The notes below the pieces were generated by a model. That model was not told the origin of the DNA. It ran no database searches and was given only the letters and a program-made list of their open reading frames with translations. 19,186 bases of DNA from Treponema sp. (lineage in GTDB: Bacteria > Spirochaetota > Spirochaetia > Treponematales > Treponemataceae). Shown here in pieces: positions 7,426-14,474 of the stretch. The position numbers were made by a program, and so were the translations under genes. Position 1 is the first letter of the stretch; each line of letters opens with the position of its first letter. The stretch covers positions 1-19,186 of the forward strand of contig JAFLSP010000016.1 of NCBI GenBank assembly GCA_022510885.1, written 5' to 3'.

Positions 7426-8386
7426 CCCAAAAGTCGAAAAAATTGTACCACTGGTACGGGTGTTGCAGGCAGTGCTCTTCCAGTTCGTGCGCAAAGGCGG
7501 CAATCGTCTGGCGGATGCGCTCCTCGCGTTCCTTGCGGCCGCACCCGAACGAGACGGGGTTCTTGCGCGCATAGAAATCATACTGCGGGGCAAGGCTCAC
7601 GTCCTTTTGCCGCAGCCCGAAGACAAAATAGGTCGGCACGTCGAGCAGCGCGCACAGCAGGTAGGCGCCATAGGCGAACGGCGCAGGCTCGCCCAGAAAA
7701 TCCTGCGTCACCACGCGGTTCTGCGTGTTCGCGCTCGTGCGGTCGCCGGCAATCACCACCATCTCGCCGCGCGCCACTTTCTCTTGCAGCATGAGCATCG
7801 TGTCGGGCGTGATGTCGCTCGCGTTGATGACGTTCAGCGTCGCGTCCGCGTTCACTTTTTTGAGCAGCGCGTTGAATCCTGCCGTCACGTGCATGTCCAC
7901 AATCGAGTTGACGACGAATGGCTTGGTCACGCCCGTTTCGTGCGCGTTGGCAAGTCCGCGCAGAAGCTCGCTGTTGCCCAAATGCGCGATGAACAGCATC
8001 ACGCCGCGTCCGTTCTCCAGGTTCTGCACCAGGTCGCCGATGTCGTCGTCCTGAAAATGAATCTGCCGGAAAGAGAACGTGCCCGCCCACACTTCCAGTT
8101 TTTCGGTCAGCGCGATGGCAAAGGAGAGGACGTGCCGCAGCGTGCTGATTTTGACCGGCGGCATACCGCGTTCGGCGCGCGTGGCGTTCACGCGGCGCAG
8201 GTAGGCTTTGCTCACGGCGCGCGTCTTGCTTCCGAACAGCCAGTAGAAAAATCCCACGGGAAAGGCGATTGCCCGCACCGCGACCGGCGGCAGCAGTTTG
8301 AGCAGGCCGAACGTGAGCGCAAGCCCGAGCGCGTGTCGCTTTTCTTTCATCTCGTGCCAGCGTTCTGCCGGCTGTTTGCCGCTCAC
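7415..8386 (-). CDS. LpxL/HtrB-like lipid acyltransferase (ApeJ C-terminal-half-like)
   Basis: A 323-residue membrane-associated acyltransferase of the LpxL/HtrB type, which transfers an acyl chain from acyl-ACP to a lipid or sugar acceptor. The HX4E catalytic motif is AHLGNSELLR (H135, E140). A hydrophobic N-terminal segment (LGLALTFGLLKLLPPVAVRAIAFPVGFFYWLFG) anchors it. I chose the GTG at 8386, which overlaps the TGA of the glycosyltransferase as GTGA, because it retains the ERWHEMKEKRHALG stretch that matches the W...ER start common in relatives. ATG 8350 would give 311 residues. In APE clusters glycosyltransferase and acyltransferase are often one fused protein; here they are separate. 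The gene is last in its operon and converges on the PL10 gene. Confidence 0.87.
   Translation of the reverse strand: MSGKQPAERWHEMKEKRHALGLALTFGLLKLLPPVAVRAIAFPVGFFYWLFGSKTRAVSKAYLRRVNATRAERGMPPVKISTLRHVLSFAIALTEKLEVWAGTFSFRQIHFQDDDIGDLVQNLENGRGVMLFIAHLGNSELLRGLANAHETGVTKPFVVNSIVDMHVTAGFNALLKKVNADATLNVINASDITPDTMLMLQEKVARGEMVVIAGDRTSANTQNRVVTQDFLGEPAPFAYGAYLLCALLDVPTYFVFGLRQKDVSLAPQYDFYARKNPVSFGCGRKEREERIRQTIAAFAHELEEHCLQHPYQWYNFFDFWATA
7437..7457 (-). terminator. terminator-like hairpin inside the end of the acyltransferase gene
   Basis: On the minus strand GTACC-AGT-GGTAC (complement of 7445-7457) is followed by AATTTTTT. This has the form of a short intrinsic terminator, but it lies about 20 nt before the stop codon of the acyltransferase, so it is coding. 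The stem is only 5 bp. Confidence 0.25.
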
Positions 8387-9129
8387 GGCGCGCGCTTGCG
8401 GCGGACGGTTTTTGCGAGCAGGACGGGCAGCCGCAGCAGCATTCCCGCGCAGAGTTTGGTGTAGACCCATGAAATCCGCGCGTTGTCGCGCAGCACGTGG
8501 AAATTGCTCACGCCGTCGGCGGGATAGGTGACGCGCACGGGGAAGAACTGGCACGGAACGCCCCGCCAAATCAGCCGGATGAGGATGTCGATGTCGAAGC
8601 CCATGCGCCGGTCGCAGCGGCCGCGCGAAAGCAGTCGGTGCGTCGGCTCGACGGGGTACACGCGGAAGCCGCACATGGCATCGGCGATGCCGCTTTCAAA
8701 ACTGACGATTTTTGCCCAGTTGTTGGCGAATTTGCGCCCGTTCTTGCGGTGCGCGGGCACGGTCTCGTCGTATTCGGGATAGCCGCAGATGAGCGCGTGT
8801 GGATTTGCCGCCGCCTGCGCAAAGAAAAAAGGCGCGCGCGTCAGGTCGTGCTGTCCGTCCGCGTCGATTTGCAGGGCGTGCGTCCAGCCGAGGCCGTGCG
8901 CCTTGGCAATGCCCGCCGCGAACGCCCCGCCTTTGCCCGTGTTCTTTGCGAGCGTGATGAGCGTTACGGCGGGATGGTCGGCGGCAATCTGACGCAGGTA
9001 CGCCTTGGTCTCCGCGCCGTTGCCGTCATCCACCAGAATGATAGGATAGCCGTACTGCGACAGCCCGTCCACCACGGCGACACAGGCCTTGCCGTGCTTG
9101 TAGACGGGAATGATGATGCCTCCGGTCAT
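8383..9129 (-). CDS. family 2 glycosyltransferase (ApeJ N-terminal-half-like)
   Basis: A 248-residue GT-A fold glycosyltransferase of family 2, resembling the dolichyl-phosphate-mannose-synthase group. GGIIIPVYKHG opens the Rossmann-like domain, VDDG is at 33-36, NTGKGGAFAAG at 63-73, and the metal and nucleotide-sugar binding DADGQ at 89-93. Later segments ADAMCGFRVYP and RRMGFDIDILIRLIWRGV are typical of this group. No clear membrane helix, although the C-terminus is basic and amphipathic. It begins 11 nt after the 151-aa gene and its stop overlaps the acyltransferase start. Together they probably glycosylate and acylate an acyl product or lipid carrier. The sugar donor cannot be told from sequence. 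Confidence 0.9.
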   Translation of the reverse strand: MTGGIIIPVYKHGKACVAVVDGLSQYGYPIILVDDGNGAETKAYLRQIAADHPAVTLITLAKNTGKGGAFAAGIAKAHGLGWTHALQIDADGQHDLTRAPFFFAQAAANPHALICGYPEYDETVPAHRKNGRKFANNWAKIVSFESGIADAMCGFRVYPVEPTHRLLSRGRCDRRMGFDIDILIRLIWRGVPCQFFPVRVTYPADGVSNFHVLRDNARISWVYTKLCAGMLLRLPVLLAKTVRRKRAP

Positions 9130-9140
9130 GGCAGGCGCGC

Positions 9141-9596
9141 CTAGCGTTCGGAGGCTATTTCGTGCGATTCAGAGAAATTGTAGAGGAGATTTCCGTCGCG
9201 GTCGGCTTTTTTTTTGTAGGTGATAACGAAGTCGCTGCCGTTCCTGCCGTCCATCAGCGCGAACAGCTGGTCGTTCGCCTGCTCGAACGTCGCCTCGTCG
9301 TCCACCAGCTCAAAGCGGACAAGGTGCGTCTGCGCGTCGGTCTCGATGACGTGAACCGTGCCGGCGAACGAGTCGTCGCTGTGTTCCGTCGCGTCCGCCG
9401 CTTCCGGGCGCACCGGCTCAACGACAAGCGCCGTCTCGTCGGGCTTTTTTTCCTTTGCCTTTTTGCGCGGCGTATCGACCACCGCCGTGTCCATCTTGTA
9501 CTCGCCCTTGACGAAATACGGCACGACGCCAATCCCCATAATCAGCAGGAGAACGACGATGTACGAAATGAACAGAATGCGTATTCTCGGTTCCAT
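9141..9596 (-). CDS. unrecognised membrane-anchored protein in the APE-like operon
   Basis: A 151-residue protein with one N-terminal transmembrane helix (about residues 8-29, ILFISYIVVLLLIMGIGVVPYFV), a charged Lys/Glu/Pro linker to about residue 75, and a small C-terminal domain (GTVHVIETDAQTHLVRFELVDD onward) that should lie outside the cytoplasm. No catalytic motif is evident and I recognise no family. It occupies the place where other APE-type clusters carry thioesterase, LolA-like or exporter genes, but does not look like any of them. The start at 9596 has a good GAGGT Shine-Dalgarno sequence 6 nt upstream and its own promoter, so it opens a second transcript that also includes the glycosyltransferase and acyltransferase. 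Confidence 0.8.
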   Translation of the reverse strand: MEPRIRILFISYIVVLLLIMGIGVVPYFVKGEYKMDTAVVDTPRKKAKEKKPDETALVVEPVRPEAADATEHSDDSFAGTVHVIETDAQTHLVRFELVDDEATFEQANDQLFALMDGRNGSDFVITYKKKADRDGNLLYNFSESHEIASER

Positions 9597-9614
9597 AGCT
9601 TACCTCAATGCTCT

Positions 9615-9643
9615 AGTATACCACAAATCGGGCAGTTTGACAA
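9615..9643 (-). promoter_or_regulatory. internal promoter for the 151-aa gene, glycosyltransferase and acyltransferase
   Basis: Reading the minus strand: TTGTCA (complement of 9638-9643), 17 bp, TATACT (complement of 9615-9620), predicted start near 9608, a 12-nt leader with GAGGT, and ATG at 9596. The -35 begins just after the stop codon of the upstream fusion gene. Confidence 0.7.
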
Positions 9644-9644
9644 A

Positions 9645-11945
9645 TCATTCCGTCAGATATATGCCGCTCGCGTAGGTGATTGTCCCGCCCGCGTCCTGCA
9701 CCGTGAAGGCGACGCTTTTTTTTGCCGCGTCATGCGTCAGGTGGACGACGACTTCCGTGTCGGGCAGGATTTTTTCCGAGAACTTGCAGCGCTTTACGTG
9801 CGCGACCGTGCGCGGCGTGCCGAAGTACCGCTGTGCGAACAGGGCGACCAAATCGACTTGCGCGACGGCGGGCAGCAGTTTGAAGGCGGGGAAGTGCCCG
9901 TCAAAGTATTCGCTCGCGGCGGGAATCCTCACCGCGAGGTCCACGGAGTCGTCCGTGCGGCGCAGGACGCGCTCTGCGGGAATGCCGTGCGGGTTTTCGG
10001 GCGCGAACAGTGCCTGAATGTCCTCTTTGTGCTTTTTGCCCTGCGCGTCTGCCGGGAGCGCGTCAAGGTAGCGCCATTTTTTTGGCAGCACGACGTTCTC
10101 AAAGAACTGCATGAGGTAGTCGTGGAAGTGGCGGTTGACGAGGTATTTTTCCGTGTCGGCGAACTTTGCCTTGCCTGCGGCGTTCAGCACGACTGCGGCG
10201 GCAAGGTACTGGCGGCGGTCGCTCATCGCCACCACGCACACGTCCTGCACCAAGCCCGACTGCACGAGGCGGTTCTCCACTTCCGTGAGCGAGATGCGCT
10301 TTTCCTCAATCTTTACGATGCTGTCCGCGCGCCCTTTGAGCAGGAACCGTCCGTCGGCGAGGATGTCCACCAGGTCACCCGTGGCAAAGCCTGCGGGGTC
10401 TTTGATGTAGGGCGAGGCAATCACGAGGCAGCCGTCGTCGTTCTTCCAGATGTTCGCGTTGTCGAACGGCGTCCATTCCAGGCCGTTTTTGCTCTGCCGG
10501 TAGGCGATGCCGCTTGTCTCCGTGCTGCCGTACACTTCCACCGGCCAGAAGCCGAAGGTGCTGTCGGTGTCCTTTGCCACTTCGGGCGTGAGCACGCCGC
10601 CGCTCGTGAAAATCCACGGGTCGGAAAGCGGAAGCCGCTGTCCCGCGTAGTCGGCGCAGGCGCGCTTGAGGAAGGCGGGCACGGCGATAATCATGTAGGG
10701 CGCGTCGTCAAGCCGCTCAAACGCCTCGGGCTGCTCGATTCTTGTGCGGCGGAACGGCACGGCGGCGGTGAAGGGCAGCATAATCGTGAAGAGCAGGCCG
10801 TAGATGTGGTGCTGGCTGACGGTTGCGCACAGCTTGCGGCGCAAAAATTCCTCGCCCCATTTGCCGAGCACGAAGGCGTTGTCCATTTCGAATTCGGTCA
10901 GCCGCTGCCGCACCGCCTTGGGATGCCCCGTCGAGCCGCTCGTGTACAGGATGATGCTCGTGTCGTCCGCGCTGATTGCGGGCGTTTCGCTCGCGTCCGT
11001 GTCCGCCGTCCGCGCGAGGATGTCCGGCACGAAGTCGCTGTCGGCAATCGTCTTGTCGGTCAGAAAGCGGATGCCCGGCTCGCTGCGGATTTCCGCGATG
11101 AAGCTGGGCGAGACGTTCGCCGTGAGCAGGATTTCCTTGCCGCATTGCAGCAGCGCGACGAAGGTCACCAGAAAATGCCAGTAGTCCTCGCAGTGCAGAA
11201 TCCACCGCTGTGCGTCGTGCGTGCGGATAAAGGCGCGCATGGTCGCGCTGTCGCGCAGGAAGTCGCTCCAGGTCAGGTAGATGCCGTCCGTCCACCGCCG
11301 CTCGTAGCACAGCACCGTGTCCGCCGCGCGCGAGTCCGCGCGGAACCGAGAAATAGGAATTGCTTTGGGCATATGTGCGTTCACCACCTTTCTGACTATG
11401 AATTCTCCGGCAAAGAGCGCTCCCATGAGCGCGTATGAGATGCCGCCGTTGTATGCCGACCACAGGACGTCGTTCTGCGCGAGGACGGTCGCAAGGGCGA
11501 CCGCGCCGTTCAGCGCGAAAAAGACGCACCACACGGCCGTCACTTTCGTGCAGTATGATTCGATTCGTTTTTCCGCGAGCGAACCGGCAATCGACTTGTC
11601 CATCATCGTGGCAAAGCGGAAGACCATCGTCGGCCGCTCGAACAGCGTGTACCCGAACGCGCACAAAAACAGCGCGCTGATGACCACGGGATAGCATTTG
11701 AGGAACAGCGGGCTTCCCGTCACCAGGCAGATGACCCCCGCCGCGAGCAGCACGCCCGACGAGACGAGCAGCCGCATCGTCTTTTTTTGACGGTGCTGTG
11801 TCGCCGCAAGAAAATACGCCGCCGCCACCGCAATCACGAACAGCGAGAATATCCGCACCGGCACGTGCAGCAGCACCAAACAGGCGAATACGAGCACGGG
11901 ATACAGGGCTGATAAAACATAAAAAATCGGTTTGGGCAACCGCAT
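9645..11945 (-). CDS. three-domain fusion: COG4648-like membrane domain, AMP-ligase, ApeI-like hotdog dehydratase
   Basis: A 766-residue protein. Residues 1-190 hold several hydrophobic helices and resemble the membrane protein that precedes the ligase in aryl-polyene clusters. Residues about 195-645 are an adenylate-forming acyl:ACP ligase: ILYTSGSTGHPKAV (332-345, phosphate loop), VYGSTETSG (471-479), TGDLVDI (522-528), GRADSIVKI (538-546) and a Lys-rich GKKHKED end (636-642). Residues about 655-766 are a hotdog dehydratase-like domain with FDGHFPAFKLLPAVAQVDLV (681-700; H684, D698). In APE pathways these parts are separate genes (apeG, apeH, apeI order) that load an aryl or acyl acid onto an ACP and dehydrate the hydroxyacyl-ACP. 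The start codon overlaps the preceding ACP stop by one base. Confidence 0.88.
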   Translation of the reverse strand: MRLPKPIFYVLSALYPVLVFACLVLLHVPVRIFSLFVIAVAAAYFLAATQHRQKKTMRLLVSSGVLLAAGVICLVTGSPLFLKCYPVVISALFLCAFGYTLFERPTMVFRFATMMDKSIAGSLAEKRIESYCTKVTAVWCVFFALNGAVALATVLAQNDVLWSAYNGGISYALMGALFAGEFIVRKVVNAHMPKAIPISRFRADSRAADTVLCYERRWTDGIYLTWSDFLRDSATMRAFIRTHDAQRWILHCEDYWHFLVTFVALLQCGKEILLTANVSPSFIAEIRSEPGIRFLTDKTIADSDFVPDILARTADTDASETPAISADDTSIILYTSGSTGHPKAVRQRLTEFEMDNAFVLGKWGEEFLRRKLCATVSQHHIYGLLFTIMLPFTAAVPFRRTRIEQPEAFERLDDAPYMIIAVPAFLKRACADYAGQRLPLSDPWIFTSGGVLTPEVAKDTDSTFGFWPVEVYGSTETSGIAYRQSKNGLEWTPFDNANIWKNDDGCLVIASPYIKDPAGFATGDLVDILADGRFLLKGRADSIVKIEEKRISLTEVENRLVQSGLVQDVCVVAMSDRRQYLAAAVVLNAAGKAKFADTEKYLVNRHFHDYLMQFFENVVLPKKWRYLDALPADAQGKKHKEDIQALFAPENPHGIPAERVLRRTDDSVDLAVRIPAASEYFDGHFPAFKLLPAVAQVDLVALFAQRYFGTPRTVAHVKRCKFSEKILPDTEVVVHLTHDAAKKSVAFTVQDAGGTITYASGIYLTE

Positions 11946-12187
11946 TACAGGGAGATTGGTTCGAGGATACGCACCACGTCGGCGAGCGTCTTCGTGGACT
12001 TGAACGCCGCCGGTTCGATTTTTGCCGTCAGGTAAGGCTTCATCTTGACAATCAGTTCCACCGCGTCGATGGAGTCCAAGTCTAAATCCGTCGCGATGTT
12101 CGCCTCCGGCGTTATCACCGCCTCGTCCAGGTCGAATTCGCGAATCAGCACGTCCTTGATTTTTTCAAACAGTTGTTCCTTCTGCAT
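11945..12187 (-). CDS. acyl carrier protein 2 (ApeF-like)
   Basis: An 80-residue acyl carrier protein. DLDLDSIDAVEL at about residues 31-42 carries the Ser that would receive the 4'-phosphopantetheine arm. The start at 12187 (MQKEQLFEKIKD) is chosen over an in-frame ATG 39 nt upstream because it fits ACP length and follows AAAGG. Its first 23 nt overlap the end of the preceding ACP gene in another frame, and its TAA overlaps the ATG of the ligase fusion. A likely substrate carrier for the fused ligase and dehydratase. Confidence 0.88.
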   Translation of the reverse strand: MQKEQLFEKIKDVLIREFDLDEAVITPEANIATDLDLDSIDAVELIVKMKPYLTAKIEPAAFKSTKTLADVVRILEPISL

Positions 12188-12452
12188 CGCCTTTGAGTCC
12201 TTTTTCCGTAGCGATAAACTCTGCAAGCGCGTTGACGGAGGCGAAATGCTTTTTGTTGTCCGCGCTCTCCGCGTTGAATTTCACCCCGAATTTCTTTTTG
12301 AGCGCGACTCCCAGCTCCAGCGCGTCGATGGAATCAAGCCCCAGACCCGCGCCGAAAATCGGCTCGTCGTCAACGATATTCTCCGGCGTGATGTCCTCAA
12401 GCTCCAAGGACTGCACGATAACTTCTTTAATCTGTCGTTTCAGTTCGTCCAT
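12165..12452 (-). CDS. acyl carrier protein 1 (ApeE-like)
   Basis: A 95-residue acyl carrier protein with GLGLDSIDALELGVAL at about residues 36-51; the Ser in DSID is the phosphopantetheine site. It is longer than ACP 2 and differs clearly from it, as the two ACPs of APE clusters do (one for the starter, one for chain extension, a role split known for that family and not shown here). Its start lies 26 nt inside the end of the Gdt1-like gene, and its end overlaps ACP 2 by 23 nt, so translation of all three is probably coupled. Confidence 0.88.
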   Translation of the reverse strand: MDELKRQIKEVIVQSLELEDITPENIVDDEPIFGAGLGLDSIDALELGVALKKKFGVKFNAESADNKKHFASVNALAEFIATEKGLKGDAEGTTV

Positions 12453-13137
12453 GGCAGGCAGTATAGCGGTTTTTGAGCAGAATGACAATGCAGAGCACCG
12501 CAAAAACGACCGCCGCCCCCGCCATGACCGGCACGAGGTGCGCGCGCGCGCCGAGCGACGTGACGACCATGTGCAGGTTGATGAAGCCGAACGCCGCGAA
12601 GACCGCAAAGGCGAGCAGCTTGAAGAGCGCGTCGGGAGTCTTTCCGTGCAGGATGAAGGCGAGCGCAAGCCCAAGCATGTCGGCGGCAAAAAAACCGACG
12701 GACGCGGCAAGCCACACGAAGAACAGCCCCGCGTTCAGCCCGTTGGTCGCCCCAAAGGTGATGGCGGACAGCTGCGTCTTGTCGCCCATTTCCGCGATAA
12801 AAAAGATGCAGAACACGGCGAGCGCGGCAAACTGAATCTTGCTTTCGCCGCCCGTTTCCTCCTCCGCGTCCTTTGCAAGCGAGGTGAGCGAAAAATAGAA
12901 GAAGGCGAGCGTGGCAATCAGTTTGACAATCCACAGGTGCGCCTTGAGGAATTCGTTGAGCAGCCCGCCCGCGCAGACGGACGCGCCGTTGATGAGCAGA
13001 ATCGCCGCCGCCGTGCCGAGCACAATCGAGCGGATTTTGTACTTTGCGGTAAGCGCGAACAGCATGAGCTGCGTCTTGTCGCCCATCTCCGCCACGAAAA
13101 AGGTCAGCAGAATTGTCAGGAATGTGGCTAGTGTCAT
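12427..13137 (-). CDS. Gdt1/TMEM165 (UPF0016) family cation transporter
   Basis: A 236-residue integral membrane protein with about six helices in two similar halves. Each half bears the family signature: VAEMGDKTQL (residues 15-24) and IAEMGDKTQL (in the second half), whose acidic residues bind the cation. Relatives export Mn2+ in bacteria (MneA) and move Mn2+/Ca2+ in the Golgi. The gene begins by an ATGA overlap with rlmB, with AAGGAGGA ahead of it, the strongest Shine-Dalgarno sequence in this operon. Its 3' end overlaps ACP 1. The exact ion is not decided by sequence. Confidence 0.92.
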   Translation of the reverse strand: MTLATFLTILLTFFVAEMGDKTQLMLFALTAKYKIRSIVLGTAAAILLINGASVCAGGLLNEFLKAHLWIVKLIATLAFFYFSLTSLAKDAEEETGGESKIQFAALAVFCIFFIAEMGDKTQLSAITFGATNGLNAGLFFVWLAASVGFFAADMLGLALAFILHGKTPDALFKLLAFAVFAAFGFINLHMVVTSLGARAHLVPVMAGAAVVFAVLCIVILLKNRYTACHGRTETTD

Positions 13138-13910
13138 CGGAATCCTCCTTGCCGGAATCGTTCGTACAGCAGCACGCCCGCCGCCACGCTCACGTTCAGG
13201 CTGTCAATCTTGCCGCAGGTGGGAATGGAGACCGCGCTGTCGCACTGCGCGCGCAGCAGCCGCGCAATGCCCGCTCCCTCGCTGCCCATGACGAGCGCAG
13301 TCTGCGCCGCGAATGCTATGTTCTGCACGCTTTCGCCGCCTGCGTCCGCGCCGTACAGCCAGAAGCCCGCGTCCTTGAGCTGCTGTGCTGCCCGGACGAG
13401 GTTTGCCACGACCGCCACGGCGACCCAACTGCTCGCGCCCGCGCTTGCCCGCGCGATGATTTCGTTTGACGCGACGTCGCTCGCGCCGCGCCGCTGGGGC
13501 ATCACCACCAAATCCGCGCCGAACTGGTCGCAGGAGCGCAGGATTGCGCCCACGTTGTGCGGGTCGGTGATGGAATCCAACAGCAGCACGGTCTTGCGCG
13601 TTCCGTCCGCACAGGCGGCGACCCACTGGTCAAAGTCCACGGCGTTCTGCGTCCGCTCGCCCCGCGCAATCAGCACGATGCCGCGGTGGTCGCGCGCCAC
13701 GGGCGGCAGGTGCTGCACAAGCGCGTCGAGCGCGCGGTTGTCCGTTGCCAATGCGGGAACGCCCGCCGCCTTTGCCCGCTCAAGGATTTTTTTCACGCGC
13801 GGTCCGACCGTGCCGTACTGAATGGAAAGCCCTTCGGTCGCGCCGTTTTCCGCCGCCCGCCGAATCCGCTCCTCCACCGCGTGAAAGCCGGTGATGATGT
13901 GGTCAGGCAT
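13134..13910 (-). CDS. rlmB: SpoU-family 23S rRNA 2'-O-ribose methyltransferase (RlmB/TrmH group)
   Basis: A 258-residue SPOUT methyltransferase. The three SpoU motifs are present: [21 protein letters not shown] (motif 1, Asn and catalytic Arg), [16 protein letters not shown] (motif 2) and [24 protein letters not shown] (motif 3, trefoil knot and S-adenosylmethionine site). The N-terminal [13 protein letters not shown], with the following RNA-binding domain, suits RlmB, which methylates G2251 of 23S rRNA. Other TrmH-group targets cannot be excluded. The ATG follows the ychJ stop with no gap (TGAATG), and the TGA overlaps the Gdt1-like start. Confidence 0.9.
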   Translation of the reverse strand: MPDHIITGFHAVEERIRRAAENGATEGLSIQYGTVGPRVKKILERAKAAGVPALATDNRALDALVQHLPPVARDHRGIVLIARGERTQNAVDFDQWVAACADGTRKTVLLLDSITDPHNVGAILRSCDQFGADLVVMPQRRGASDVASNEIIARASAGASSWVAVAVVANLVRAAQQLKDAGFWLYGADAGGESVQNIAFAAQTALVMGSEGAGIARLLRAQCDSAVSIPTCGKIDSLNVSVAAGVLLYERFRQGGFR

Positions 13911-14411
<501 letters not shown>

Positions 14412-14417
14412 GGACGC

Positions 14418-14446
14418 AGTATAGCAGAAAAAAGACCGATTTACAA
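14418..14446 (-). promoter_or_regulatory. promoter of the ychJ-rlmB-gdt1-ACP-ligase operon, predicted leaderless
   Basis: On the minus strand: TTGTAA (complement of 14441-14446), 17 bp, TATACT (complement of 14418-14423), 6 nt, ATG at 14411. There is no Shine-Dalgarno sequence. Its -35 box shares five base pairs with the -35 box of the divergent ptsI promoter. Confidence 0.72.
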
Positions 14447-14468
14447 TTCCCCCGCCTGCTGATATGAT
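14440..14468 (+). promoter_or_regulatory. promoter of ptsI, predicted leaderless
   Basis: TTTACA (14440-14445), 17 bp, TATGAT (14463-14468), 6 nt, ATG at 14475. The -35 overlaps that of the divergent ychJ promoter, so the two RNA polymerase sites exclude each other. Confidence 0.7.
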
Positions 14469-14474
14469 GTCGGC

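Noticed and set aside
9162..11438. Plus-strand open frame of 758 codons
   Set aside because: It is the shadow of the ligase fusion. The product is an unlikely mix of Arg, Val, Ala and His with no recognisable domain, while the opposite strand carries clear motifs.
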